Notes: generated by a model not told the origin, from the sequence alone. A stretch of DNA of 43,307 nucleotides from Vulcanimicrobiia bacterium (GCA_025934645.1 JAICWY010000014.1:1-43307); one strand, 5' to 3'. Positions 16,413-25,820 are shown, counted from the stretch's first letter. Translations and numbers: made by a program.

Positions 16413-17830
16413 CGCCGGACGCGCCCGCGCTCGAACTGCGCGGCATTCAAAAAGCCTATCCGGGCGTCGTCGCCGTCGGCGGCGTCGATCTCGACTTGCG
16501 CGCAGGCGAGATTCACGCGCTGGTCGGCGAGAACGGCGCCGGAAAATCGACGCTTGCGAACGTCGCATTCGGCGCGATCAAACCCGACGCGGGAACCGTC
16601 CGGGCCGCCGGCACCGTAGGGTTGGTCCACCAGCATTTTCAGCTCGTCGGCCGCCTTAGCGTGTGGCAGAACGTCATGCTGGGTCGCGAACCGCGACGCG
16701 GCTGGCGCATCGATGCGCGCGCCGGGCGCGAACGCGTACGGGCGCTCGCGCGCGACAACGGCTTGGAGATCGATCCTGACGCGTTCGTGGACGAACTTCC
16801 GATCGGCGTACAACAGCGAGTCGAGCTGCTGCGCGAACTGGAACGCGAACCGGCGGTACTTCTGCTAGACGAACCGACAGCGGCACTAGCGCCGGCCGAG
16901 ATCGATAGTTTCTTCAAAACCATTACGCAACTGGCCGCGCGGGGCACGGCGATCATGATCGTGACGCACAAATTGCACGAAGTGCTCGCGTACAGTTCGC
17001 GCGTGAGTGTAATGCGCCACGGCAAGATCGTCGCGCGTTTCGAGACGGCATCCACGAGCGTCGATGAGATCGCGCGCGCGATGGTCGGCGGCGAGCTTCC
17101 CCAGGTCGCGCAGCGCAGCGAAACCGCGCCTGCACCGCGCTTTAGCGTACGGAATTTGCGCGCCGGAACGGGCAGCGTCGCGCTCAACGGCCTGAACTTC
17201 GAGGTGCGCGCAGGCGAAATCGTCGGCATTGCGGGCGTGGAAGGCAACGGACAGACCACGCTTGCCGATGCCATCGCGGGCGTCATTCCGTTCGAAGGCG
17301 AAATGCAGCGTCCGCCGCACACCGGAATCATTCCGCAAGACCGACACCGCGAAGGCTTGGTGCTGAACTGGTCGATCGTCGACAACACCGTGCTCGGACG
17401 TCAGCGCTTGCCCTCCGCGCGGCGCGGCATATTGGTCGACCGGCGCAGCGCGCGCGCGGATGCCGAAGCGATCGCGCAGCGCTTCGATGTTCGCGCGGCC
17501 TCGCTAGACGTCGCCGCAGGCACGCTGTCGGGCGGCAATCAGCAGAAGATTGTGGTCGGACGTTCGCTGCTCGGCGATCCGGAATTCGTGCTCGCGTATC
17601 AACCGACACGCGGCATCGACGTCGGCGCGGCGGCGCTCGTGCAATCGCGCTTGATCGAGGCGCGGAATGCCGGCGCAGCGATTCTGCTCATCTCCTTCGA
17701 GTTGGATGAAATTCTCGCGCTCGCCGATCGGGTGCTGGTGATGTACCGCGGCGCGATCGCCGGCGAATTCTCCGGCGCGAACATCGATCGCGGACGTATC
17801 GGCAATTTGATGGCGGGGTCTTCCGTATGA
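16391..17830 (+). CDS. Nucleoside/simple-sugar ABC importer ATPase, two ABC domains
   Basis: 479 aa with tandem ABC modules on one chain. The first has Walker A GENGAGKST (46-54), LPIGVQQRVELL in place of the signature, and LLLDEPTAAL. The second has the degenerate P-loop GVEGNGQTT, without the Lys as is normal in this family, a full LSGGNQQK signature and YQPTRGID for Walker B. This is the RbsA/YufO-like arrangement used by BMP-linked nucleoside importers. The GTG start overlaps the BMP gene; the stop overlaps the next ATG by 4 nt. Confidence 0.95.
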   Translation: MEAREPLAPDAPALELRGIQKAYPGVVAVGGVDLDLRAGEIHALVGENGAGKSTLANVAFGAIKPDAGTVRAAGTVGLVHQHFQLVGRLSVWQNVMLGREPRRGWRIDARAGRERVRALARDNGLEIDPDAFVDELPIGVQQRVELLRELEREPAVLLLDEPTAALAPAEIDSFFKTITQLAARGTAIMIVTHKLHEVLAYSSRVSVMRHGKIVARFETASTSVDEIARAMVGGELPQVAQRSETAPAPRFSVRNLRAGTGSVALNGLNFEVRAGEIVGIAGVEGNGQTTLADAIAGVIPFEGEMQRPPHTGIIPQDRHREGLVLNWSIVDNTVLGRQRLPSARRGILVDRRSARADAEAIAQRFDVRAASLDVAAGTLSGGNQQKIVVGRSLLGDPEFVLAYQPTRGIDVGAAALVQSRLIEARNAGAAILLISFELDEILALADRVLVMYRGAIAGEFSGANIDRGRIGNLMAGSSV

Positions 17831-18852
17831 GTTATCTGAAGCGCACGCTTGGCGGACCGGCCGGCGCTATTTTACTCGCATTCTTTCTTGCGGCGGTTGC
17901 GATGCTCGTCGCAGGCGTAAGTCCCCTCGATGGATTCGAAGCGCTCTTCATCGGATCGCTCGGCGGCCGCAATCAAATTGCGGAAACGCTCGTGCAGACC
18001 ACCGCACTGCTGTTCCCCGCGCTCGGCATCACGCTCGCGTTCCGGGCCGGTTTGTTCAACATCGGTGCGGAGGGACAACTCGTCATCGGCGGGCTCGCCG
18101 CGGGCGCGCTGGGCGCGCACTTCGCCCCGGCGACGCCGCTCGCAATCTTCGTGCTGCTCGCGGCCGGGTTCGTCGGCGGCGGCATTTGGGGCGGCATCGC
18201 GGGATGGCTGCGCGCACAGTTCAACGCGAACGAGATCATCTCGACGCTGATGCTGAATTTCGTGGCGCTTGCGGTTGCAAACTATCTCGTATCCGGGCCG
18301 CTCAAGGCCTCGAATGCGTCGGGTGCCGAAACGACGCCGCTGCCGGCGAGTTCATATCTGCCGACGCTCATTCCCGATACGCGCCTTTCAATCGCGATCG
18401 TCATCGCGATTGGCGCGGCGATCGTGCTGCGCTGGCTGCTCAAGCGCACCGTCTTCGGATATGAATTGCGCGCCTCAGGCGAAGCACCGGACGCCGCGCG
18501 CCGCAACGGCGTGAACATGCCGCGCATGACGCTGTTGGCATTAACGCTGTCGGGCGCAATCGCGGGACTCGGCGGCGCGACGATCGTAACGGGCGTGCTG
18601 CACCGCTTCAACACGCAGCTCTCTCCCGGTTACGGATACACCGCAATTGCTGTCGCACTCGTGGGCGATCTGAATCCGCTTTGGGTTTGCGTAGCCGCCT
18701 TCGGCTTCGGCATTTTAGAGGCCGGCGGCCTTGCGATGCAAGCGCTCGCGGATGTGCCGAAAGACGCGATCCACGTTATCGAAGGCTTGATCATCCTCGT
18801 GCTGGCCGCGCGCCGGTACGTTGCAACGCGCGCGGAGGCCGCACCGATATGA
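17827..18852 (+). CDS. Nucleoside ABC importer permease 1 (YufP-like)
   Basis: A 341-aa BPD_transp_2 family inner-membrane protein with about nine or ten helices. FNIGAEGQLVIGGLAAGALG is the hallmark of this permease type. The cytoplasmic coupling segment GYELRASGEAPDAARRNGVN precedes a helix rich in Gly. It forms the channel together with the next gene product. The start overlaps the ATPase stop (ATGA), and its own stop overlaps the second permease. Confidence 0.95.
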   Translation: MSYLKRTLGGPAGAILLAFFLAAVAMLVAGVSPLDGFEALFIGSLGGRNQIAETLVQTTALLFPALGITLAFRAGLFNIGAEGQLVIGGLAAGALGAHFAPATPLAIFVLLAAGFVGGGIWGGIAGWLRAQFNANEIISTLMLNFVALAVANYLVSGPLKASNASGAETTPLPASSYLPTLIPDTRLSIAIVIAIGAAIVLRWLLKRTVFGYELRASGEAPDAARRNGVNMPRMTLLALTLSGAIAGLGGATIVTGVLHRFNTQLSPGYGYTAIAVALVGDLNPLWVCVAAFGFGILEAGGLAMQALADVPKDAIHVIEGLIILVLAARRYVATRAEAAPI

Positions 18853-19721
18853 GTTCTGCCGGCGGCGCGCTCATCGTCACGCTTCTAACGCTCACGCTCA
18901 TCAAATCAACGCCGATTATTTACGCCGCGCTCGGCGGCGTGATCTCCGAACGCTCCGGCGTGGTGAACATCGGCCTTGAAGGCATGATGATCGGCGGCGC
19001 GTTCACCGCCGTGCTCTTCTCCGGAATGACCGGCAGCCCGGTAATCGGCATCATCGCCGGCATCGCGGCCGGAGCCCTACTCGGCTTCATACTCGGATTC
19101 GCGGCGACCGTATTTAAAGTCGATCAAATCGTTGCCGGAACCGGCATCAACCTCGTTGCCGCCGGCGGCGCAGCGTACGCGCTGACGCTGATTTACAATC
19201 AGCCCGGCGCGAGTCCGCAAGTGAGCGCACTAGGCAACAATTTCTGGATCCTCGTCGCTATTGCGTTCGCATGCGCGGCATTACTGCACGGCGTCCTGTA
19301 CTTCACTCCGTGGGGTTTGCGCGTGCGCGCATGCGGCGAGAATCCGCGCGCCGTGCACGACGCCGGTTTGCACCCGCTGCGTTTGCGCTTGTACGCGGTC
19401 ATCCTAAGCGGCGCGCTCGCCGGTTTGGGCGGCGCGTTCCTTTCCATCGGCGAGGTCAACATCTACTCCGACGGCATGACGGCGGGACGCGGATTCATCG
19501 CGCTCGCAGCGGTCATTTTCGGCCGCTGGACGCCGTGGGGCGCAACCGGCGCCGCCATTTTCTTCGGATTTTTCGAAGCGCTGCAATACGTTCTGCAAGG
19601 CCACATCAGCTGGCTCCCCGCGGATGCGATGCAAGCACTCCCGTACGTCGCCGCGCTGTTCGCCATCGCCGGCCTTGTCGGCAAAGTCCGGGCCCCCGCA
19701 GCGGACGGCATTCCGTACTAA
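18849..19721 (+). CDS. Nucleoside ABC importer permease 2 (YufQ-like)
   Basis: A 290-aa partner permease. The frame is open from 18681, but the ATG at 18849, overlapping the preceding stop, gives the normal family start (MSSAGGALIVTLL). Hallmarks are LGGVISERSGVVNIGLEGMM near the N-terminus and GLRVRACGENPRAVHDAG in the coupling loop, followed by YSDGMTAGRGFIALAAVIFG. The stop codon overlaps the strong ribosome binding site of the next gene. Confidence 0.95.
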   Translation: MSSAGGALIVTLLTLTLIKSTPIIYAALGGVISERSGVVNIGLEGMMIGGAFTAVLFSGMTGSPVIGIIAGIAAGALLGFILGFAATVFKVDQIVAGTGINLVAAGGAAYALTLIYNQPGASPQVSALGNNFWILVAIAFACAALLHGVLYFTPWGLRVRACGENPRAVHDAGLHPLRLRLYAVILSGALAGLGGAFLSIGEVNIYSDGMTAGRGFIALAAVIFGRWTPWGATGAAIFFGFFEALQYVLQGHISWLPADAMQALPYVAALFAIAGLVGKVRAPAADGIPY

Positions 19722-19734
19722 GGAGGGACACCCG

Positions 19735-20526
19735 ATGAAAGGCTTCATCACAACCGCCATCGCTTTTTGCGCGCTCACGCAAATCGCGATCGCTGCACCA
19801 CCGCATGCAAAGCCTGCAAAACCGGCAGCGCCGCCGGCACCGCTCACATGGATGGGCGTCACGCTCGGTCAACCCGAATCCGAAGTCCTCACAACGACCG
19901 GTGAAACGGGCTTTATGTATCCCGAGCCCGCCATCGCACCGATGACGTCGATCGCCTACAACATCGATCGCGCCTCAGGCCTGCTCGACGTGAGCTTCCA
20001 CAAAGGCCGCGCCGCCTCAATCGGCATCCGTCGATCGGTGATGGACGACAGCGCTCCATCGGAAGTAGATCCGCACGGTATTTCCCTTGCCATGTCGCAG
20101 AACGACGTAACGGCAAAGCTCGGCAAGGCCGAAATAACCTCGCCCAACGGTACGCAGTTGCTGACTTATAAAACGAAAGACGGCTTGAGCTGGCGCTATT
20201 CGTTTCGCGACAACGTCATGCAATGGCTGGACGTCACGATGCCCGACGCCGCGCTAGACGCTATGCCGCCGCTCACCGCTACGGTGCACACCGGCTCCTC
20301 GTTCGAGGATGCCCTGGTAAACGGCGCAGCTGACGAATCCAGCGGCGCAGCCAACGAACGCAGCTATTTGCTCGAACAACACTGCCCATCCGGCCACTGG
20401 TGGGAAAAACAACAAGCGCTCGTCCAAAAGAGCGCTCACGAATATGACGTCCTAACACTTTGGTGCGCCAACGGCGACACAAAAAAACTTTATATCGACG
20501 TAACGTCCTTTTTTGGAAAGCTGTAG
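19735..20526 (+). CDS. Exported protein of unknown function at end of the ABC operon
   Basis: 263 aa from ATG 19735, 7 nt after an AAGGAGG box (19720-19726) that overlaps the preceding stop codon. Residues 1-20 are a signal peptide (ITTAIAFCALTQIAIAAPP), then a Pro/Ala/Lys spacer. Two stretches share the pattern G-x-x-L-x6-V-x4-G (WMGVTLGQPESEVLTTTGE and HGISLAMSQNDVTAKLG), like the short repeats seen in SmpA/BamE-like periplasmic proteins. The C-terminus has two Cys (CPSGHWW and LWCANG) that may form a disulfide. I do not recognise the family. A dispersed repeat copy begins directly at its stop codon. Confidence 0.75.
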   Translation: MKGFITTAIAFCALTQIAIAAPPHAKPAKPAAPPAPLTWMGVTLGQPESEVLTTTGETGFMYPEPAIAPMTSIAYNIDRASGLLDVSFHKGRAASIGIRRSVMDDSAPSEVDPHGISLAMSQNDVTAKLGKAEITSPNGTQLLTYKTKDGLSWRYSFRDNVMQWLDVTMPDAALDAMPPLTATVHTGSSFEDALVNGAADESSGAANERSYLLEQHCPSGHWWEKQQALVQKSAHEYDVLTLWCANGDTKKLYIDVTSFFGKL

Positions 20527-20581
20527 GGCCTCGTCATAACTCGGCCGTGGTTCGACTGCGCTAACGCGCGCTCACCATGAC
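20527..20581 (+). repeat. Extragenic repeat, copy A (single arm)
   Basis: A 55-nt element starting at GGCCTCGTCATAACTCGGC, with TGGTTCGAC in the middle and CTCACCATGAC at the end. It matches 26675-26729 at about 46 of 55 positions, mismatches being concentrated in the GC-rich centre. No inverted partner follows here. It sits immediately after a stop codon, as copy B does. Confidence 0.8.
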
Positions 20582-20686
20582 CAAAGAAGAACCGCGCACA
20601 CGTTAAGAGCCGCGCGCCCTAACGCCCGCCGCGATGAGCCCGGAGGTGGGATAAAAGTCTCAGCGAAAGTGCCGATACTAAACTGT

Positions 20687-21703
20687 ATGCGGCAAATCGT
20701 TGCTCTCGTAACGACTTTGATTTTCGCCGTGTCGGCCGTTGCTAACGCCGATGCGCAGATCGATATGCCCGCGCCGCTTGCGCAGTTGCAAGCAACGCTG
20801 GCAAGCGTCGGCGAGCACACGAGCGCGAAGGTCGCAGTGGAGATTCGCGACCTGAGCACGGGTTACACATCCGGCTACAACATGAACGCCGTGATGCCCG
20901 CAGCCAGCACGATCAAGATCCCGGTCATGGTGGAAGTTTTCCGGCAAATGGAGGCCGGTAAGTTCGATCTGAACCGGCGCGTGGAACTCTACGCGAGCGA
21001 TCGCGACTGGGGATCCGGCGATATCGCCTCCTCGCCGGTCGGCGCGACGTTCCCCGTGTCGACACTGCTCGCGCAGATGATCACGGTAAGCGACAATACC
21101 GCCGCGAACATGCTCATCCGTCTAGTGGGGCGGGCGCACATCAACGCGACGATGCGCGAATTGGGCCTGCACCACACGAAACTGACCGACTACATCCGCA
21201 CAGCGGAGTGGAGCGTGCGCACCTCGCTGCGTACGACGCCGTCGGATATGGTGAGTTTGCTCAGCGATATGGCGCGCAACAAACTGATCGACGAGTGGTC
21301 GTCGAAGCAGATGATTGCGATCCTGGAGCATCAAGAGATTAACACGCTGCTGCCCGTGCCGCTGCCGGACATTCCGATCGCGCACAAGACCGGATCGTTT
21401 GACGACACGCTGAACGACGTGGGCATCGTCTATGCGGACGCGCCATACGTCATCGCCGTGATGACGACCGATCTGCCCTCGCTGCCCGTCGGCCGCAGCA
21501 TCATCCACCGCATTTCGAAAGTCGCGTACACGCACATCGAGCGGTTGGCGAAATGGCGCGCCGCGAACGGCATCGACGCCGTAAATGACGCGGCGCAGGC
21601 AACGCCCGCGCCGCAAGATGCACCGGACGCTGCCGATGCGGATTCCGACGTGCCGATGTGGGGAACGCCCACGGCCGCTCCCGCCCCCTCAGCTACGCCT
21701 TAA
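20687..21703 (+). CDS. Exported serine hydrolase, class A beta-lactamase-like
   Basis: 338 aa from ATG 20687 with a signal peptide (RQIVALVTTLIFAVSAVANA). The penicillin-binding/beta-lactamase triad motifs are present in order: STIK (Ser74, Lys77), SDN (135-137) and KTG (234-236). The omega-loop Glu166 motif of true class A enzymes (ExxLN) is not recognisable; the segment before TTP is shorter and reads TAEWSVRTSLRTT. Resistance is therefore not implied; a peptidoglycan-related or other serine hydrolase is as likely. A Pro/Ala/Asp-rich tail of about 45 aa is extra. GTG 20669 is an alternative start. It converges on ilvE with an 11-nt overlap. Confidence 0.86.
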   Translation: MRQIVALVTTLIFAVSAVANADAQIDMPAPLAQLQATLASVGEHTSAKVAVEIRDLSTGYTSGYNMNAVMPAASTIKIPVMVEVFRQMEAGKFDLNRRVELYASDRDWGSGDIASSPVGATFPVSTLLAQMITVSDNTAANMLIRLVGRAHINATMRELGLHHTKLTDYIRTAEWSVRTSLRTTPSDMVSLLSDMARNKLIDEWSSKQMIAILEHQEINTLLPVPLPDIPIAHKTGSFDDTLNDVGIVYADAPYVIAVMTTDLPSLPVGRSIIHRISKVAYTHIERLAKWRAANGIDAVNDAAQATPAPQDAPDAADADSDVPMWGTPTAAPAPSATP

Positions 21704-22691
21704 CTTCACGTCCCGCGTACGTCTTCGTAAGCCACGAGGCGTATTTCGCTTCTTTGCCGCGCGTCACGCGTTCGTAGTACTCGCCGAGCTTCTTCGCAAC
21801 GGGACCGATCGTGCCGTCGCCGACAATGCGGCGATCGATCGATTTCACGTACAGCACGCCGGCCGCAGTGCCGGTGAAGAAAATCTCATCCGCACCGTAG
21901 AGTTCGCTTCGATCGATCGAGCGCTCGACGATCGGAATTCCGAACTCGCTGCTCGCGATCTGCATGATGGAACGGCGCGTGCACCCTTCCAGCACGTTTT
22001 GCGACGGATCCGGCGTATAGAGCACGCCGTTCTTCACCATGAAGACGTTCTCGGCGGAACCTTCGGCGACGTGGCCGTCGTGCGAGAGCATGATTGCCTC
22101 GTCGAAGCCGTTCGCCACCGCTTCGCTCTTCGCGAGCGCGCTATTGACGTACAAACCGGTGATCTTCGCGCGCGGCGGCGCCGCTGAATCGTCGGCGCGG
22201 CGCCAGGACGACGTGCCCGCCTTTAAGCCTTCGCTCGCGTCGAGATAGCGCGTGAACGGTATCGGAATAATCGCAAATGCATCGGGAACGTTGTGCAAAC
22301 GCACGCCGACGTCTTCGGCGGCTTTAAAAATGCACGGGCGGATGTAGATGTCGGTTTCGAAGCGGTTCCGCGCACACAACTCGGTGGTAATCTGCATGAG
22401 CTCTTCCGTCGAGTGCGGCAGCTCCATCATCAGAATCTTCGCCGATATCGCAAGCCGTTCGTAATGCTCCCGCAGTTGCATCAGGAAAAGTTCGCGTTCG
22501 TCGGGCACCCAGTATCCGCGAATGCCTTCGAAGCATCCGGTACCGTATTGCAGGCCATGCGTGAGCAGGCCGACCTTGGCGTCGTCGTACGGGCGGAAAC
22601 CGCCGCCGGCGTAGACGGTAATTTCAGATAAATTCACGTGAGGTCCGATTCCGGATGCTGCGGCCCGGTCCTTGTAGAAACCCGCCGTCAT
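21693..22691 (-). CDS. ilvE: Branched-chain amino acid aminotransferase
   Basis: A fold-type IV PLP aminotransferase, the last step of valine, leucine and isoleucine synthesis and the first of their breakdown. Seen: HGLQYGTGCFEGIRGY, PLP lysine 176 in AKITGLYVNS, EGSAENVF (210-217), and FFTGTAAGV. 332 aa from ATG 22691. That ATG overlaps the start codon of the divergent phosphoesterase gene in a shared CATG. GTG 22637 (VNLSEITVYAGG) would give 314 aa, closer to the usual family N-terminus, and would leave 52 nt for promoters. Confidence 0.95.
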   Translation of the reverse strand: MTAGFYKDRAAASGIGPHVNLSEITVYAGGGFRPYDDAKVGLLTHGLQYGTGCFEGIRGYWVPDERELFLMQLREHYERLAISAKILMMELPHSTEELMQITTELCARNRFETDIYIRPCIFKAAEDVGVRLHNVPDAFAIIPIPFTRYLDASEGLKAGTSSWRRADDSAAPPRAKITGLYVNSALAKSEAVANGFDEAIMLSHDGHVAEGSAENVFMVKNGVLYTPDPSQNVLEGCTRRSIMQIASSEFGIPIVERSIDRSELYGADEIFFTGTAAGVLYVKSIDRRIVGDGTIGPVAKKLGEYYERVTRGKEAKYASWLTKTYAGREVKA

Positions 22692-24927
22692 GAGACGACG
22701 TATCCTGCTTGCTGCGGGACTCGCAGCGGCGTGCGCTTCCGCTTTTGCGTTTGCGGCCGCACCGGTGACTCTGCCCAGCGGCTGGCGGCTCTCGCCCGCG
22801 CCCGGCGCGGTTGCAAAGACCGGAACGATGCCTCAGGGGATCGCACTCTCGCCGAACGGCAGCATGCTGGCCGTGCTCGAGTCGGGAGCAAACCCGGCGG
22901 CATTGCGCATCCTCGATGCAAAGACGCTGCGCGAGCGCATGACTGTTCCGCTCGCCGGCGCCTTTGGCGCGCCGGTGTGGCGCGACGCGTCGCATGTGAT
23001 GCTTGCCGGCGCCAACGCCGATGCAATCCTCACGGTAGATCTCGGCACGCGCACCGTCGCGGTAAGCGATTCCGCGAAAGGGACGTGGCCGGCCGCGGTG
23101 GCGATGCACGGCGCGCTCGTCGCTGCTGCGAACGACGCTTCTTCAAACGTCACGCTGGACGGCGCACGCATCGCTGCCGGCGCGCATCCGAGCGCGCTGG
23201 CATTCTCGCACGACGGTAAAACGCTGTACGTCTCGGTACGCGGCGAGAACGCCGTGCGAGCGATCGACGTCGCGGAAAAACGCGTCGGCGCAAGCATTTC
23301 CGTAGGCTTGCATCCGGGCGCGCTCGCGCTCTCGCAAGATGGCGCGACCCTCTACGTTGCCGAAAGCGATGACGACCGCGTCGGCGCAATCGACACGCAT
23401 ACGAACCGCTTGGAACGCCAGATCGCGGTCGGCTTACAGAAGGGCAGAATCTCGGGCCCGGGCGCATCGCCGAACGCGCTGCTGGAACGCAACGGCACGC
23501 TGTTCGTTTCGCTCGGTGCGGAGAACGCGGTCGCGGTCGTGCAGCGCGATCGCGTCGTGCGGCGCATCCCGGCAGGCTGGTATCCCACCGGACTTGCCAT
23601 GGGAAGCGACGGCACGCTGTACGTAGCGAACGGTAAAGGCGAAGGCTCGCCGGCAAATCCGCAATTCGATCCGTTTACGCGCAAATCGCCGGGCTACATC
23701 GCTGCTATAACGGTGGGGTCCGTGCGCGCGATTCCGCCAAGCGTTTACAATTCGAACGCTGCGACGCAAACCGTGATCGCGAACGCCGAACCGCAATGGA
23801 GCATTCCGGCGCAAACCGTGCTGCGTAAACGCGGTCCCATCCGGCACGTCATCTATATCATCAAAGAGAACCGTTCGTACGATCAGGTACTGGGCGACCT
23901 GAAGGAAGGAAACGGCGACGCGCGCCTGACTGCGTTCGGCAACGCGATTACCCCGAATCAGCACGCGCTCGCGCGACGCTTCGGCGTCTTCGACAATGCG
24001 TACACGAACGCGCAGGTCAGCGCCGACGGGCACAACTGGACCGATGCGGCTTTTGCGAATGATTATGTGGAGCGCATGTGGCCGCCTACGTACGGCGGCC
24101 GCCGCGACGAGTACGACATGCAGAACGGAACGGCGCCGGACGTCCCGCACAGCGGCTACCTGTGGGACGCGGCGAAGCGTGCGCACATCACGTACCGCGA
24201 TTACGGCGAGGACGTCGACCGCGCGCCGCGCTCGCCGATACCGCTCTCGATCAACACCTTTCCCGGGCTGACAGGGCACTTCGATCCGAATTATGTCGGT
24301 TGGGACCTGAATTACAACGACGCGGACAGGTACGCGGAGTGGCGGCGCGAGTTCCGCCGTTTCATCGCGACGGGCTCGTTGCCGGCCCTGGAAATCGTGT
24401 ATCTGCCGAACGATCACACCAGCGGCACGAAAGCCGGCGCGTTCACGCCGCAAGCGTACGTCGCGCAGAACGATTGGGCGGTGGGACGGCTGGTTGACGA
24501 CGTCTCACGCTCGCCCTATTGGAGGTCTACCGCAATTTTTATTCTTGAAGACGACGCCCAAAACGGACCGGATCATGTGAGCGGCCAGCGCTCGACCTTT
24601 TACGTCGCAAGTCCGTATGCCAAGCGCGGCACGTATCACGAGCACTATTCAACCGCCGCTTTCGTGCGCACGATCGAACTTATTCTGGGCCTGCAGCCGC
24701 TGTCGGCGTACGATACGGTCGCGAGGCCTTTGTACGACGCCTTCGGCACAGCGGCATCGAACGCCGGTCCGTTCGATGCCGTAAAACCGGGCATCGACCT
24801 GAACGCGCGCAACACCAAAGCCGCGTACGGCGCGGCGATTAGCGCAAAGCTGGACTTCAGCAAACCCGACGCCGCTGATGCGCGTGTGTTGAACGACGTG
24901 ATCGCGCACGCGGCGGCGCAGCGATGA
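22690..24927 (+). CDS. Exported YncE-like beta-propeller fused to phosphoesterase (alkaline phosphatase superfamily)
   Basis: 745 aa. Residues 1-23 are a signal peptide (RRRILLAAGLAAACASAFA). Residues about 45-345 form YVTN/YncE-type repeats: HPSALAFSHDGKTLYVSVRG, then PGALALSQDGATLYVAESDD, then PTGLAMGSDGTLYVANGKG. Residues about 385-690 are the phosphoesterase domain, with IKENRSYDQVLGD (nucleophile region), SADGHNWTDAA, YLPNDHTSGT and EDDAQNGPDHV as likely metal ligands. Such proteins act outside the inner membrane on phosphate esters or phospholipids. It is the first gene of a four-gene operon ending in fdhD; its stop overlaps the next ATG. Confidence 0.9.
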   Translation: MRRRILLAAGLAAACASAFAFAAAPVTLPSGWRLSPAPGAVAKTGTMPQGIALSPNGSMLAVLESGANPAALRILDAKTLRERMTVPLAGAFGAPVWRDASHVMLAGANADAILTVDLGTRTVAVSDSAKGTWPAAVAMHGALVAAANDASSNVTLDGARIAAGAHPSALAFSHDGKTLYVSVRGENAVRAIDVAEKRVGASISVGLHPGALALSQDGATLYVAESDDDRVGAIDTHTNRLERQIAVGLQKGRISGPGASPNALLERNGTLFVSLGAENAVAVVQRDRVVRRIPAGWYPTGLAMGSDGTLYVANGKGEGSPANPQFDPFTRKSPGYIAAITVGSVRAIPPSVYNSNAATQTVIANAEPQWSIPAQTVLRKRGPIRHVIYIIKENRSYDQVLGDLKEGNGDARLTAFGNAITPNQHALARRFGVFDNAYTNAQVSADGHNWTDAAFANDYVERMWPPTYGGRRDEYDMQNGTAPDVPHSGYLWDAAKRAHITYRDYGEDVDRAPRSPIPLSINTFPGLTGHFDPNYVGWDLNYNDADRYAEWRREFRRFIATGSLPALEIVYLPNDHTSGTKAGAFTPQAYVAQNDWAVGRLVDDVSRSPYWRSTAIFILEDDAQNGPDHVSGQRSTFYVASPYAKRGTYHEHYSTAAFVRTIELILGLQPLSAYDTVARPLYDAFGTAASNAGPFDAVKPGIDLNARNTKAAYGAAISAKLDFSKPDAADARVLNDVIAHAAAQR

Positions 24928-25643
24928 ACGGTTGGGTAGCGGCGGGCACGACGTTTCTCGCGTCGGGCCTGGAATTCGTCGAGGCAGCGACCATTGTGCT
25001 CGCCGTCGGTTACACCGCGGGATGGCGCGTCGCATTGAGTGCTACGGCATGGGCGATCGGCGCGCTGATAGTCATCACCGGCGTACTCGGGCCGGCGTTG
25101 CTGTATTGGGTACCGATCGATGCGCTGAAGATCGCTATCGGCATTTTCCTCACGCTCTTCGGTTATACGTGGCTGCGCAAAGCGATATGGCGGTACGCCG
25201 GACGGAAAGCGATGCGCGACGAGGCTGCAACCTTCGATAAAGAAGTGGCCGAGATGCGCGCGCAGCGCGATGCGGCGCGCTTTGGCTTCGCCACCGCATT
25301 TAACGGCGTGCTGCTCGAAGGGCTCGAGGTTGCCGTCATCGTCATCACGTTTTCGGCCGCGCGCGCAGGGACGTTCCTTTGGGCAGCGGGCGGCGCGCTC
25401 GCGGCAGGTGCGATCGTCGCGGGCACGGCGGTCTTGCTGCGCCATCCGTTCTCACGCGTACCGGAAAATGCGATGGGCTTTATCGTCGGCATCATGCTGC
25501 TCTCGTTCGGCACGTTCTGGAGCGGTGAGGGATTGGGTCTGCACTGGTGGGCCGCGGAAGGCACGCTGGCCTGGATCGTCGGCTTTTACCTCGCTGCGGC
25601 GTTCGTACTCATTGGCGCGCTCCGGCGGCCGGTACGCGCATGA
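24924..25643 (+). CDS. COG4280-type membrane protein, putative cation transporter
   Basis: 239 aa with about six or seven hydrophobic helices in two halves. Each half carries an acidic motif in a helix: SGLEFVEAATIVLAVG near the N-terminus and LLEGLEVAVIVITF at about 135-148, with a charged cytoplasmic loop (residues about 92-118) between. Twin acidic motifs in mirrored halves recall UPF0016/GDT1 and FTR1-type metal transporters, so metal or proton transport is a reasonable guess. Overlaps neighbours by 4 nt on both sides. Confidence 0.72.
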   Translation: MNGWVAAGTTFLASGLEFVEAATIVLAVGYTAGWRVALSATAWAIGALIVITGVLGPALLYWVPIDALKIAIGIFLTLFGYTWLRKAIWRYAGRKAMRDEAATFDKEVAEMRAQRDAARFGFATAFNGVLLEGLEVAVIVITFSAARAGTFLWAAGGALAAGAIVAGTAVLLRHPFSRVPENAMGFIVGIMLLSFGTFWSGEGLGLHWWAAEGTLAWIVGFYLAAAFVLIGALRRPVRA

Positions 25644-25816
25644 AAAAAATCTACAAATTCATCGCGGGCAATTCGCGCGTTACGCCGCCCGGCATCGCGC
25701 TGGCCATCGGACTGGCGGTCGCGCTGCAGCCGCGCCTTGGCTGGTGGAGCGCTCCGCTCTATTTGGGCGTGCTGCTGCTCACGCTGGCGGCGAGCACGCT
25801 CGAACCTGTACAATAA
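25640..25816 (+). CDS. Small membrane protein (58 aa)
   Basis: Starts at ATG 25640 inside the ATGA overlap with the preceding membrane gene and ends 4 nt before fdhD. The protein has a basic N-terminus (MKKIYKFIAGN) and two hydrophobic stretches, GIALAIGLAVALQ and LYLGVLLLTLAA, separated by GWWSAP. It is probably a helical hairpin. No family recognised; tight coupling suggests it works with the COG4280-like protein. Confidence 0.68.
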   Translation: MKKIYKFIAGNSRVTPPGIALAIGLAVALQPRLGWWSAPLYLGVLLLTLAASTLEPVQ

Positions 25817-25820
25817 AATC

